Assembly: GCA_932294295.1 (NCBI GenBank)
Contig: OW028581.1
Coordinates: 15,653,162 to 15,717,161, forward strand
Source: Alitta virens
Taxonomy: Eukaryota; Annelida; Polychaeta; Phyllodocida; Nereididae
Direction: 5' to 3'
DNA length: 64,000 nt
Shown here in pieces: positions 1-11,862 of the stretch; within the stretch, counting starts at the first letter, position 1; every line of letters starts with the position of its first letter. The position numbers and the translations under genes are program-made. Under the pieces are notes generated by a model. The model made no database searches, had not been told where the DNA came from, and worked only from the letters and a program-made list of their open reading frames with translations.

Positions 1-835
1 ACTGAGACAATGACTGTCTGAACCAACAGACCTCATTGTTTGTCTTCGATAAATAAAAATATAAATTATTGTCAGATTTTCAACAAACTATATTGAATGG
101 ACACAAGGAAAACATTTTTTTTGTGTTAAAATTATTCACCGCTGCATTTTGATTTTCATGACTATCACCTTCCCCTTGTGGACTGGCACAGCTCCGGCCG
201 AAACTATTTGGCAATTACAAATTATGGATATAACAATAGCTTCCAAAATTTTGTAGTATCTTTGGATGATATATTACAAAGACGTTTTTATGTTGTTGTT
301 TTTTTCTTCCTTTTTTGTTGGTTGGCATATCATTTTTATATTCAATTAACGTCTGGAATGCTACAATCAAATAAGTTGCTTTGACATTTAGGTCTACCGC
401 AACAATAATTTGAGAGGGGATGGGTATACAAAGGCACGTAAAAGTCATCTCACTTCAAAAAGTGCAAATAAGTATTGTCTTTTTTGTTCAGGAAATTTTA
501 AAAATAACGTTGACATGATGAACATGCAAGTTCAATCTGAAAAAAACCAAAAAATAAACCCCATCATTTGCTTTTATAAATGAGTAGCTAAGTGATTCAG
601 CAGTTGAGGCCGTGGCTGCCAGATTTCTTCTCAATGTCTAATGGTCTCATTGCTACTGGTCCCTCACACCGTCTGAGAGGTTTGTGCATGCAGGCATTCC
701 TCCTTCCATCCACGGGGGCCACTTGATAATGACAAAACCTTGTCCTAAAGTGGTCCCCAGTCCTTTTAAATATTTATAAACTACTTCGTTTGTTACTTGC
801 ATATGAAAGGACAATAAAGATATTCTGATTCTGAG
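1..835. other. No gene recognised
   Basis: AT-rich sequence with short open frames only. None has a recognisable motif, signal peptide or plausible splice context. Nothing supportable seen. Confidence 0.5.
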
Positions 836-925
836 TCGGCTTATACGACCAGCTGCCAGAGGCAGACATTATGATGAGATGATAAGGCTTAGAGTCCACA
901 CCATATTATACATCTAACCCATGGG
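836..925 (-). repeat. SINE 3' fragment (family 2)
   Basis: The segment with 'gaccagctgccagaggcag' followed by 'gatgagatgataaggct' and 'cccatgggtggg' recurs, with mismatches, near 1770-1890 (opposite strand), 4093-4215, 39900-40010, 59450-59560, 62750-62830 and 63600-63710. At 39.7 and 59.6 kb it is joined to a tRNA-like head, so I read it as the body of a tRNA-derived SINE. Confidence 0.6.
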
Positions 926-939
926 TGGGGTATTTTACA

Positions 940-1105
940 TCGGCCTGACAACGGCTGCTGTCTGCCAACATTGGAACGATAGCATTCACCGATTGTATTC
1001 CAAATCGAGACAACATTGGCACGACATCAGTGATGTTGATACGATGCTGTGACGATGACGGCCAATATGAAAACAATGCTGGGCCGGTTGGAATGTTATC
1101 TGGGG
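940..1105. mobile_element. Degenerate MITE of the CCCAGATAGC family
   Basis: Only the right end ('ggttggaatgttatctgggg') is clear. The interior has the family's repeated 'cgatgttg' and 'cggccaatat' words. The left end is missing or diverged. Confidence 0.45.
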
Positions 1106-1106
1106 T

Positions 1107-1331
1107 AGACCCAATCTGGAAGGGCGCGGGCTTAGCTCAGAGGTAGCGCTCTGGGCTTCCAACCGCTGGGTCCTGAGTTTGTTTCCCGGTCGAGCCTAAG
1201 TTGGATGGCTGTTTCATCCTTCATCTCATTGCCATGGTCTTTGCCTGTCCTAATTAGCCCAACTGGTGTGCAGAAACACAGGACGCAAAGCCCTAATCAC
1301 AAACACACACACACACACAGACCCAATCTGG
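1107..1331 (+). mobile_element. Full-length tRNA-derived SINE with target-site duplication
   Basis: A 13-bp direct repeat (agacccaatctgg) at 1107-1119 and 1319-1331 brackets a ~199-bp body. The body starts with a tRNA-like head: a box-A-like 'TTAGCTCAGAGGTAG', then an anticodon-loop-like CTTCCAA as in a Gly(TCC) tRNA, and a degenerate box B. A conserved tail 'gcccaactggtgtgcag' follows, then a (CA)n end. Head, tail, simple-repeat end and TSD together mark a retroposed SINE. The T arm is poorly formed, so I do not call it a functional tRNA. Confidence 0.8.
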
Positions 1332-1392
1332 CATGTTATCTGGAAAGATATTTGCCTGAGAGGTTTCTGTGACAGAAGCTGGTCATATTGAC

Positions 1393-1890
1393 TGATGGAT
1401 TGCCATTGTCCAGTGGTTAAGCTATTTAGTTGCTAATCATGAGGTAGCAGGATCGAACCTTCACTATGGCATGGACGAGTTAGATAGATCTTGAAACCAC
1501 TGCCTCACCCCATCCAAGTGTAATGGATACTTACCTACACAGATAAAAGGCCACATTAGATAGACATCGGCGTGATGTCACTCAAAAGGCAAGCATGTAA
1601 ATGATACGTCGATCGGGTCTTGCATGCCATCTTAGTTTTGGAAATCACAGTGTTGGCTTGGGTATGAGCTCTTATAATATGCCCTTGTGGTTAACCCTGC
1701 ATGCAAATGTTAATGTATTGGCCTGCTGAGGGGTAAACATTTGTAAAATTAGCAGATATCTACTTTATACTGAGGCAAGTAAAAGATCCCACCCATGGGG
1801 TTAATGTGTATAAGTCTTATCAAACCATTAATACGTCTGCCTCAGGCAGCTGGACATATAAGCTGTCTCAGATTCAGACTGCGTAGCATA
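1393..1890 (+). mobile_element. SINE with tRNA-like head (family 2)
   Basis: A head with 'gtccagtggttaagc' (box A-like) and 'ggatcgaacctt' (box B-like) is followed about 330 bp later by the family-2 body ('gaggcaagtaaaagatccc', 'cccatggggtt', 'cagctggacatataagctg'). The two parts may be one element with an internal insertion, or two fragments. Confidence 0.5.
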
Positions 1891-2230
1891 TACACATCGA
1901 CATTAAACATTGAACTTTTTGGTCACATAAAAAAAATTATAAAGCAAACCTTCTTGTAGGATTCACAAAAATGACAAAACAGGAAGTTTCATTATGTGCA
2001 AAACTGATATTGTCAATAATTACCAGAGTGTTGTCTGCTTAATTGATAAGAAGAGGAGGCAATTATACCCTTGCTAGAAACAGGAACTCCGTCTTAAGTT
2101 GCAATGTGTCAAAAAACTGTCATTGGCAGATAAAATTTCATGCAACTTGCAGAAATAAACTTATTTGCGTTAACATTATTTTTAGTCCTCAACATGTGTG
2201 GTTTACAGCACAAATATCATGCTAAATTGT

Positions 2231-2366
2231 AGCCCGGACCCTGTGATGTTTGGCGCTCTTATATTATCGGTCATTTGTCGTGAGCGGCTCGCTGTAAACG
2301 TTACAAAATGAACAAAAGCCGACAACAGCGTGCGGTCGGGTAAGAGTTTCTCGGGCCAGCTGAATT
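2231..2366. mobile_element. MITE-like element, TIR 'tagcccg...cgggcca'
   Basis: 'tagcccggaccct' at the left and 'tttctcgggccag' at the right are inverted. The interior ('aaaagccgacaacagcgtg') resembles the reverse complement of the element at 50833-51006, so this is a second, diverged copy of that family. Confidence 0.5.
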
Positions 2367-2510
2367 GGCTCAGTGTCAGTTGTCAGAACTATCGGCTCAA
2401 TGTCGGCCCAGCGTTGGCCCTATAGCATGCCAAATCAGTTTGACATTAACCAGCGGTCAGAATTATCGGCTGAATGTTGGCCCAATGTCAGCACTAAGGT
2501 CTTCCCTGCA
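2350..2510. repeat. Degenerate MITE-family repeat (cggcccaatgt words)
   Basis: Two imperfect copies of a unit containing 'cagaa(c/t)tatcggct(c/g)aatg' and 'tggccc'. The vocabulary matches the CCCAGATAGC MITE interiors, but the terminal repeats are not clear. Confidence 0.35.
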
Positions 2511-2837
2511 CGTTAACGTTACTAACATTCTGTATGACAGGATCTATGTCAGGATAACAAGCCATATTTATCATCTGTACATCGTTGACCACCGATAGTC
2601 ACACTTGAAATGATGTGGAACCAATGCCAATGTATTTGTAAATGCATTACAAAAAATGCTTAGTTGTAAGAGCATGTGAATGACATCTAAGAGAATAAAA
2701 TGAACTAAAAATAACATAGTTATATATAGTAAAAAAAAAAAAGTGACACATATGTCATGAATGACATGAAGCTGTCGAATAAAAGATATATATATATATA
2801 TCCATCATGCATCTCATTACTCAAAAGTTTTCATGTA

Positions 2838-2884
2838 ACTAGTGGTCTCAAAATAACTTTAAATTAAGTTCTGAGACCACCAGT
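2838..2884. repeat. Short hairpin, 13-bp arms
   Basis: ACTAGTGGTCTCA at 2838-2850 pairs with TGAGACCACCAGT at 2872-2884 (one mismatch) around an AT-rich 21-nt loop. Probably a foldback or mini-MITE remnant. Confidence 0.5.
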
Positions 2885-2889
2885 CATCA

Positions 2890-4090
2890 TTATTGTTGTA
2901 AATAGTTTGTATTTGTCAATTATAATAATAAATATTCATAAATAATCAAATGTTGGTCTGATAACTGACACCTTATCTTGCATATTGCATACGAGAAATC
3001 ATCAGAAAAATATCAGCTGCGAAAATATGCTTTTGTATATAATTTCCTCATGCTCAAGTATGTAGTATGCGCACAGATTATATTATAAACATTACTAAAG
3101 TATGGAATTGTGTTTTATTGGATGTTTTTGGATTTCACAGAACATTCATTTTTCATTCTCCCACGATAAGCTGATGCAATTTAACTGACTGAACGCGTTA
3201 ATACTGTTTTGTTTACATATAAATAAGTATAATCCATCATCTCGTAATGCGTAATCTCTCTAAATGCACTTCAACTGTCTCAATATGGAATGGAATAACG
3301 TCATATCTGATTAAGTTGTAGTGAATTTGCAGTCATTTTAAATGTCTTAGCATGGGATTACATGTTGTAGTGGGTGCGTAGTACAGTTTACAGCAGCTTC
3401 CCAGATGAAGCTTTGCCGTCACAGTGCTTCTCTCCTCCTGAACTGGAGATTTCTGACGTCATCATGGCTGCCCAGCACGTGGGCTGCGCGCGCTGGGCTC
3501 ACTAACAAAAATGGCAGACTGCAGGCTAAACACTTCAGAAACAACATAGCTGTTGCACGGGATACAATAATACAGCAGAGAAGAAAAGTGAACTAACATT
3601 ACATAAGACATCCAAAAAGGAATACAACCAACAGTTATATATAGTAAAAAGCAACTGGAATTAAGTTATTAACCATGGCATCATGAAACTGTGACAGCAT
3701 CAACTTTTCACATACCAAAGAGGTAATTTATAGTAAATTGTGCTATCATGAAACAGTGTTTATTGGACTTGGTACAGCCATCTGGGAGTTATTCTCACAG
3801 TAGTAGTATGGTAAGTTGATTTGACTGACACATTGCAAAAACGTCAGAATTTTCTATTGCAAGAAAACATATTTATTCAAACTTAAAAGTGGAATTCTTG
3901 CCTTAACTTTGTAATGTGGCCAATTGTTAAGTCAATTTTCAACTACTAGTATACGGAAAACGTTTTCGCAGAATTTTTTGTTGTAGTAATGGGCTAAGAT
4001 CATAGTTCCTTTTCTGGGCTAGGCAATCTTTACGAGTTTAATCTTAAAGCTGGCAGTTGCCCGTATAGCACACTTTCAGTGCCTTGTGCT
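2890..4090. other. No gene recognised
   Basis: AT-rich. The only open frame of note (3405-3596) lies in a small GC-richer patch containing 'gacgtcatcatggctgcc', but shows no domain, signal peptide or splice context, so it is not annotated as a gene. Confidence 0.4.
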
Positions 4091-4092
4091 CG

Positions 4093-4215
4093 GTGTCTGT
4101 GCCGGTGCAGGTAAAAAACACCCCACGTATGGTGTAAATGTGTAAGTTGACAGAAAGTCATATCATCTCGTCATAACGTCTGCTTTTGTAAGCAGATCAA
4201 ACAGGTATACTGTAG
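4093..4215 (+). repeat. SINE family 2 fragment, degraded
   Basis: It retains 'ggtgcaggtaaaaaacacccc' (split by changes), 'tcatatcatctcgtcataacg' and 'gtctgcttttg' in the order seen in the better copies. Confidence 0.45.
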
Positions 4216-4307
4216 CATAGAACATTTATGTTATATTTTATACACCTAGCAATTTTTAACGAATATTGCGCATTTTGTGCAGAGAATCATCTGCAAGTTG
4301 CTCTAAA

Positions 4308-4390
4308 ATATGGCACCTCGACAACCGATATTGCACGAGGCGAAGCCGAGTGCCATATTGGTTGTTGAGGTGCCAAAACTGATATTGCAC
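4308..4390. repeat. Palindromic foldback unit
   Basis: TGGCACCTCGACAACC (4311-4326) pairs with GGTTGTTGAGGTGCCA (4359-4374). The loop contains 'gcacgaggcgaagccgagtg', itself nearly palindromic. A related 'aatattgcacgactcaacc' occurs at about 4748-4767. Confidence 0.55.
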
Positions 4391-5338
4391 AAGACACTGT
4401 GCAGTAACTGTTATATTGTATGGCATTTTTTATTTTCATTTTTAACTCTAAAGAACAAACACCTGCAGCAACTTTCACTGGTTTCACTGTTTCTCTAAGC
4501 TGTCTAGCAATTAACAACTAAAGCACAAAGTAACATGATTTTTGGGGTAGCTTGAAATGGCTGAGAAAAACTCTAAATGTAGCTAAGAAAAATACTTTTA
4601 ATTTTATAGCTACATAGTGGATTTTTATAAATAAATGCTTAGAATTGAATAATTAATAAAACATTTTGGTTATGGGAACAAAAATGGCAACAATAACGGG
4701 GTTTTGATAAAAAAAATTACCATGCAATATAGCCATGCAATATAGGAAAATATTGCACGACTCAACCAATCAGACGCCAGGATTTCTGCTAGCCATGTAA
4801 TATAACACACGTGTTCACAGATGAATGCCTGTGTTTTATTTCAAAGTTTTGCACACATACATAAAGTGTTACGTTAAATAATTCATTCTGAATTTGTGTA
4901 TAAAATATGCAAAGAGACAACATCCATTTATCCATTTGTAGTAACATGCCGGGGGCTAACCATGCATAAAAATGAGATTCTGTAAATGTGTTTATTCCAT
5001 ACACTCTCAATTAGTAGCAATGTGTCCTACACACATACATGCACACAATTTAGCTATTCATTAAATCTTAGTGGCATCTGCCCAACGTGTGTGTCACATC
5101 AAAGGTAGACAATCAAATAACATCCCGCAAACCTTTTTTGGAAGGGTGGTCTAATGATGAGGTTTGATCACAATGTCAAGGTGGAATGCTGTTATTTTAG
5201 TTACATGATAATATTTTTGTAGCTTTGCGCCTTGAACACTTGTGATCTTATTATTGAAAAGTTATATTTAGTGAGATGAAAGAAAATAAATCAAAATTGT
5301 CACATCTTTTTCTTATCCAGTACCGCATCCCAGATAGC

Positions 5339-5426
5339 ATGCCAAATCGCTTTGACGTCGGTGCAATGTCGGCGACGTCAAAATGATACAGAAGGGACGC
5401 TGGCCCGATTTGGAATGCTATCTAGG
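5339..5426. mobile_element. MITE, CCCAGATAGC family
   Basis: TIRs: left 'cccagatagcatgccaaatcg', right 'cgatttggaatgctatctagg' (each shown in part). The interior has 'gacgtcggtgcaatgtcgg'. One of the best-preserved short copies, 88 bp. Confidence 0.7.
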
Positions 5427-5619
5427 ATTGTAACAACGTACTTGTATATCTAAACAATAATTGTTATAAAAACAGAATATAACACAATTGGCTAGAATTA
5501 TTCTATTGTCTCTTTGATGACATGTTCTCAGAAAGTCTGTTCAGTGCTGTAGTGAACCATTTATTTCTATTGCTATCTTCCAAGAACAATTTCAGTATTA
5601 ATTTTGAAAAAGTCTAAAA

Positions 5620-5715
5620 CTGGCAGATTTCATTGGCATATTGGCACCATGTTGTACTGATGCCGTCAATCTGGAAACAATGTTGTCCCAGTTTTAATGC
5701 TGTCTGGGCCGGACC
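5620..5715. mobile_element. Degenerate MITE, CCCAGATAGC family
   Basis: Contains 'ggcatattggcaccatgttg' and ends 'taatgctgtctggg'. The left TIR is eroded. Confidence 0.4.
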
Positions 5716-6463
5716 AGGGTAGGCAGATTTCAATCAAGCGGTTTAAATGATTGATGTAAAAAAATCTATAATATCGATTTTTATATCTATATTAACAAGT
5801 TAATTTTTTCTCAAAACATGATTTTGTTAGATACAATGTGATTTTTTTAGATGATTTTTTTTTAAAAACCCAAATTGTTAAAAAAATCTGTTCTGTGTAA
5901 TTTTAGAGTACAGTTCAATAAGTTTAAGAAGGAATGCTGAAAAAAATTATCAAAATTTCTGATTTAAATTGTAAAAATTCCGATAAAAAAAAAAATCATG
6001 ATTTTTACCAACCCTGGGTAGGGCACTCAAGCGATACTCTTAAAAGATTGAATTATGTTGATCTTACTGGTATGCATTCTTGACCGACGAGATTTCAGAA
6101 CTGCATCACCGAAATGTGTTATTTCGAAAGAATTTAGATATTGCATGACCAGTAAGTGTGAAAACAAAGCACTTGAACCATCTTATACAATATACCATGC
6201 ACATGATCGATTTTGTCTACACTGAAACCACTTCTCCTGCTACAATCGACACGAATGTCGTGAGTTACAGTCTGAATTTGTTAACTTGTTTATCACTGTT
6301 GCGCAGCAGATCATTTCTAACATGTAAAATGTAACATCTACTTCACACAATCGAAAAAGAGTTAAGCAAACAACAACATATAATAGTCTAAATCAATCAG
6401 TAACTCACAGCATCCAACTAATATTTCACCAAGTTACTTAATTGTTTTCCAAGTCCATGTAAC

Positions 6464-6510
6464 CCAGATAGCATCTAACATCATTTTGACGTCGGCCCCA
6501 ACTAATCTTT
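6464..6510. mobile_element. Truncated MITE, CCCAGATAGC family
   Basis: Begins 'cccagatagcatctaacatc' and 'gacgtcggccc', then loses similarity. No right end. Confidence 0.45.
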
Positions 6511-6701
6511 GATATCGCAATCGATAACTGTTAGTAGAACAAGCAGAATCGAGACTCCAGATATATTTGACACTTCACCAGTTCCCAAGGGTGGTCTTGC
6601 TTGTAGTCAATCACTTAGCAAAACAAACAGAATTGCTCAAAATACATTGAAAAGCTACTTAGTATTGTCTTCATTTAGATTCTCCTACTAATGCCGGGAA
6701 A

Positions 6702-6897
6702 AATACTGTTAAACACGATCTGTTTTTCCTGATATCAAGTCCGCATTGGGGCCATTTTTGACTGCTAAGTCCCTTAAGGTTATCTCTAAAGACATAAGTC
6801 CCTCCCACATCAAATGGTGTGTTTTTTCTTGCGCTTTTCTGCTGATGCAAACATGCTCCAGCTCACTTTAATGCAGTGACATGTCATGTGTCAAGTT
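6702..6897 (+). repeat. Long inverted repeat, left arm (partner 10694-10887)
   Basis: About 195 bp that matches the reverse complement of 10694-10887 with scattered mismatches. Shared blocks include 'ctgtttttcctgatatcaag', 'ctgctgatgcaaacatg' and 'ccagctcactttaatgcagt'. The arms enclose 3.8 kb. This could be the TIR of a decayed DNA transposon or two inverted insertions of one repeat. Confidence 0.65.
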
Positions 6898-7549
6898 GTA
6901 TCAAGATTGTCGTGATTCTCAAAAACTGCATCATAGACCCTGTCATACAGTGATATAAATTATTCATTCTGCTGGGGTGTGAATATTTCATACAGTTTAT
7001 GAGAATGCATATAAAGCTAGTCAAGACTTGCTTACTGGCAAAGTGAACTAAACAGCAAGAAGACACGGATAACACAGCAGTTGGTCACTCTCTAATAAGA
7101 CATTCTATTGTATAAGAGCACATAGGTCAAAAAAGGCAGTTGCCGCGAGACAAATTAGTCTAGCCAATTTGATGGTCTCATTGGATTAGGGGACAAATCA
7201 GACTCTGAAGTGGCAGTCTGGTTTACAAATGAAAATTCTATTGGTTTTTCAAAACATTTAAGGATGCACCAAATAACTGCCCAGATACAAGCCACATCGT
7301 CCAGACTTCGGCCCAGCTTGAGCCAATGTTGGTAGCCAATAAATCCACAATTAATCAGCTACATGAAATACTGAGAATTACCTCGCGTGGAAGCATTTAT
7401 TTCGAAAAAAGAGCATTTTTAGACAATCTGGTTACTGGGCATATATCATTATAGGGAACTTTTCTGACAGGTACGCCAGCCCTACTCCTTCTTTTGCAAA
7501 AACTAAACATTACATGAAGCTAACTCCTTGTGGTACCAAAGTAGACTTT

Positions 7550-7870
7550 CTGTCAGATTTCCGGAGGAATGATTTCATAATTATGAACATTGATGATCTC
7601 ATGATTTATATCATTATTTCATGGTCACTTATCTTCGCTGTTTAAGATATATATCGCAAGTATTATCAAACATATTTTAATGCCTCGATTGGTTAGGTTC
7701 AACCACATTCCGTATGTCCCAGATAGCATTCCGAATCGTATCAACGCTGGCGCGATTTGTCGGTGACGTCATAATGATGTAGAAACGCTGGCCCGATTTG
7801 GAATGCTATCTGGGGTATTATGAATATACATTTTATGGATTGTTATTTTCTGTTTCTCAGACAAACATTA
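7550..7870 (+). repeat. Segmental duplicate, copy 1 (copy 2 at 13217-13462)
   Basis: About 220 bp is shared with 13217-13462 ('ttataattatgaacattga', 'tcttcgctgtttaagatat', 'ggttaggttcaaccacattc'). This copy is interrupted by a MITE at 7718-7814 that copy 2 lacks. No coding potential seen in either. Confidence 0.75.
7718..7814. mobile_element. MITE, CCCAGATAGC family, with an empty site in the window
   Basis: TIRs: CCCAGATAGCATTCC at the left, GGAATGCTATCTGGG at the right. It is flanked by TA dinucleotides (7713-7714 and 7816-7817). The duplicate at 13.4 kb runs straight through the position without it. TA target preference is typical of Tc1/mariner-type MITEs; no transposase for it is present here. 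Confidence 0.8.
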
Positions 7871-7874
7871 ATTT

Positions 7875-9350
7875 TTGTAGCATGCCCATAAAAAGAAGGG
7901 CAGAGTGCCTCAACCAAGCATACGTGTACACTCAGGGCTGTAGGCAGGGGGGGGGGGGGGGTTGGGTGTCTGGAATCACCCCTTTTCGCCAAGACTAAGG
8001 CATCATTTTGCAAAACTTAACACAAGGAGGTCATTTTTAGAAACTGAAAAACTTTAATCTCGAAAATTATCTGGGCGAGCTTTGCCCGCGCGGTGTCTTC
8101 ACTCACATCTTGGAACCCCCCGAGCATGAACCTCTCCCTACAGCCCTGACACTAGATGCTATCAAATTTGGATATAGTGTGGTAAATATAATTAAAATAC
8201 AACAGATGTTACTATGACCCATAACAGATCGTGCATAACAAACATACTTAAGCTGAAAAGAGAAATATCCCATTGTCCCTTTGTCAGACAATGGATGGAA
8301 TATTTGAAAATAAAAGGAGTGGTACTACAAAAGACCAAATATCAAATTTGCAGAAAATACAAATGGAGAATTGCAGTTTTTATTATGTAAATACATTGAA
8401 GAGGATACGGTCTGAAGTTGGTAAATATAAATGAAACATAGAGTTAGTTGGCTGAGCTACAACCCTGCAAACACAAAATATTTCGAACAGATATTTTGTA
8501 CTGGGAAAGTATTTGAAAAGTATACTGTTAATGGAAAGACTATATGGGCTTAATAAATAATAGTGGATAGTCATAATTTGTTTTGTATTACCAGGGTGGT
8601 AGTACCTACTTGGTCACATGAGTAGATGATTGGAAAATCAACACTTGCATGCTTTCCTAACGTGTGAACCAGCAATCAGATGGTTCCAAGAAAATCGACT
8701 ACGGCAATTTCCATGACTTAAAATAGGTCCTTAAGTTTGGAAAACATTGGAAGGACGAGAAATTTAGCTGACTAGCAGAGATGGCGCAATTTTGATTCAC
8801 ACGCAAAATAGAAATTTGCCTTACAAAATAAAGCCCTTGGATGAATCAGAGGGAATGTTTGTGGTCCCCCAGCCGACTTGTTTTGTCAATGTTAATTTAT
8901 TAAATACTTAGCCTATTTGTGATTATTTCATTAAATGCACAACCTCAATTTTGTTGTCCACGAACACTACACTTTTCAGGGTATATATACCATGTCATAT
9001 TGGCACGATTTCGGTTTAGTATTACTCAAATTCAATCAGTATCTCACCATAGAGCCAACATAAGGCCAACCCTTCTTGTTATATGGTTGTGAGTATTTTC
9101 AAATGGGAGGAGCTTTGTATTTTGTTATATAATAGTAATTTTATTGCGCTGACTAATTTTGCACCTACTGCCATGCATGGCATGTTACAGTTCAATATTG
9201 GCCTGACATCGTCCAACATTAATCCAACATTGGCCTGATCCGGCATACTATCTCGGTTGGGTCATCATACCCAGATAATTTGCCACATTAGACATTGGAT
9301 CGGCGCCTGCTGATTCTAGTCAAAATAGCTCGGAGTCGACCAGATACGGC
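7875..9350. other. No gene recognised
   Basis: Contains a G11-12 run at about 7948 and scattered AT-rich sequence. A degenerate MITE-like patch lies at 9180-9260 ('ggcctgacatcgtccaacat'). No supportable coding sequence. Confidence 0.4.
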
Positions 9351-9352
9351 AT

Positions 9353-9528
9353 CCCAGATAGCATTTGACATCTTATTTACATCGGCCCAATGTAGGCGAC
9401 GTCGGATCAACCTCGGGTCATCATTGGGCTAACATCATGCTAACATCTGGCTAACATCTAGCTAACATCTAGCTAACATCGGGCTAACATCGGGCTAACA
9501 TCTGGCCAATGTAGCATGTTATCAGGGT
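9353..9528. mobile_element. MITE, CCCAGATAGC family, with internal short tandem repeat
   Basis: Starts 'cccagatagcatttgacatc', ends 'gtagcatgttatcaggg'. The interior carries about eight tandem copies of a 10-12 bp word of the form (g)ctaacatc(t/g)(g/a)g, so it has expanded relative to other copies. Confidence 0.65.
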
Positions 9529-9529
9529 T

Positions 9530-10690
9530 GCTGTCTGGATAGTGGTTAATTATTTCAGACGAATCGAACTTAGAATTAATAATAATGAAATGATTAACTT
9601 TATTTTGCCATGCTTTCTTCGTATAAACCTTGCAAAATTATCTATCTACTTACTTATTTAAAAACCTTTAAGTTCCATTGAAGCAATACAAGAATAAGAA
9701 GCTACTCAATCCATACCCGGATGTACCACACAGGCAGAAAAATTAATAATAATTGCTATGAAAGCTGTATGATATCATCTGTCATACACACATAATGGCC
9801 ATTAATGCTCAAATCGAGGCGGCATGGTGAGTCTCTCATTTATGCTGGTCATGTAAAGGACCCTGCCATCAGCTGTGGGGAGCATCAAGAGAGATTACGA
9901 GGCTCTGTGAAGGTCAAAATATGAATATGGTCGAAAACCATAATTGAAAACCACCCATAGGAACCACTAAAGTGGTCTTGATATCGAGACGGTATTGAGT
10001 CTCGAACCATATTGTGGTTTTCTGTCTTAGCGATGTTGTCTTAAACCATTGTGGTCCTATTATTTTGCAGTCTTAATTATGATGAAGCACTGTTACAATT
10101 TATACAGAATACTTACGTCAGGTTATGATGTACAATCAGAGTTTTGAAAGGCCTCCATTACAGTAATGAAAAAATACCATGGTCAATTTTAGAACTAGTG
10201 CTTGATGTCAAAAAGTAAGGGACAGTGTGTATTTTTTGGAAAGTAATAATTTATATTGAAGGGTGGATTTTTTTGTGGTACTCAAAAGGTCATGGTCTCA
10301 TGGCAAAACATTTGCCAGTCATAAAACAGACAGACATACAAATTACTTTTACAATTTGTAGTAAAAATACATAACTATATATGAATGTTGGTGGCTACGG
10401 AGACCCTCACTTAGTCAGCTATCACTGATGCTATCATGAGGGTCCCCTTTACGGATCTATAGTTGCATCATTTCTGGTTTGCTTTAAATTTATATGATAA
10501 GTAACTTAAGAGAGGTAGCAAATCACCACAGGACCAGTGAGGGCTGCAACAGATCTTATAATAGCACAATTGGCAATAGTTAACAGGCACTGTCTTGCCA
10601 ACCGGAAGGGTGTAACGGAATATACACATACTTCAAATGGCATTTAATTTATTGCATTGCAATATCAAGAATGCTTTTGCTAATCACTGT
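9530..10690. other. No gene recognised
   Basis: AT-rich, with short dispersed repeats such as repeated 'ccata' and 'gtggt' motifs around 9940-10060. No domain or splice-supported coding sequence. Confidence 0.4.
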
Positions 10691-10693
10691 TTT

Positions 10694-10887
10694 GAACTTG
10701 ACACATGACATTGTACTGCATTAAAGTGAGCTGGACCATGTTTGCATCAGCAGAATATTGCAAGAAAAAACATTTGGCTTGACGTGGGAGGTACTCATGA
10801 CATTACAAACAACCTTAAGAAACTAAGCAGTCAAATATGGCTCCAAAGCGGACTTGATATCAGGAAAAACAGATTGTGTAACAGTAT
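10694..10887 (-). repeat. Long inverted repeat, right arm (partner 6702-6897)
   Basis: Reverse-complement partner of 6702-6897. The 73-codon open frame here runs through the repeat and has no recognisable domain. Confidence 0.65.
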
Positions 10888-11664
10888 TCACTCAGCAGTT
10901 TGGCAGGAGTTGAGACAATGCTTTGGTGATTTGACGGCTTTTGCAGTAAAGCAGAGTGACTAGTTTTAATGGTTAGGAGTACAACTTTGATTGTAGTTCA
11001 TGACACAGGAGATCTTATTGGGTTGTTAGCGTTAAATTTAGATGCATCTTATTATTGTCCTCAGTGGCATTGTCATCCTGCAAGTTGTAAGCTACATTGG
11101 TATGTATAATGAGTGCATAATGGACCCGTTCCGTTTTGTACTGGAGTAATGGAGTATCCAAGAGCATATTTCTATCAGAACTTCAATCAAAACCTGACAT
11201 ACTGTGATAAAATTTTGGGCGTGGGAACATTTTTTTCCAAGGCACAAAAAAAGTATTTCTGTTCAACCTGATTGGAACTTCACAAATCCATTATAAGTTA
11301 CTGTATCAGTATGTCGACACCAATTTGTCACAGCTGTTGAAGTTCCCTGATGTAAAATGTCTGAGAAGTGACAGAATTTCATCTCAAATGGACACAGAAA
11401 GAAACAGATTTACTAATATTGAGCTCATGTGGTATATCTTATCTGAGCAGTGAAGCAATTAATACTTTCTTACATTCATTGACAAGTTGCTTTCGACAGT
11501 AGTCCCTAAGGTCCAATCTCATCACAAAACTGCATTACATATGTGGGTGGGAAGTGACTAATGCAAGTGCCAATGTGATTATTTTTAATATGATGAGAGA
11601 GAAAGAAGCATACATAAACGTGAAAAGATGGTGGTGTGGTTATGTTTGAAAATGTAGCCTCAGA

Positions 11665-11702
11665 TAAATAGATAGATAGACAGATAGACAGATAGACAGA
11701 TA
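11665..11702. repeat. (GATA/GACA)n microsatellite
   Basis: Alternating gata and gaca tetramers. Confidence 0.8.
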
Positions 11703-11760
11703 TTAATAAATTATTTCACTGACTTATTGATAGATCCCGGTATACAAAGTCATCAAGTCA

Positions 11761-11862
11761 CCCAACACTTATCAGATGTTGATTAAACGTCGGCCGACCC
11801 AACAGCGTTCTGACTTGGACGATGCTGGGCCGATGTAGAGCCGATGTAACATGTTATCAGTG
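11761..11862. mobile_element. Degenerate MITE, CCCAGATAGC family
   Basis: 'cccaacacttatcagatg' at the left and 'taacatgttatcagtg' at the right, with 'cgtcggccgacccaac' and 'gatgctgggccgatg' inside. Confidence 0.5.

Noticed and set aside
1126..1197. tRNA-Gly gene
   Set aside because: The head resembles a tRNA, but the T arm is degenerate and the whole is bracketed by a SINE-type target duplication.
3405..3596. 63-codon open frame in a GC-richer patch
   Set aside because: No family resemblance; the Ala/Arg/Trp composition reflects local GC content only.
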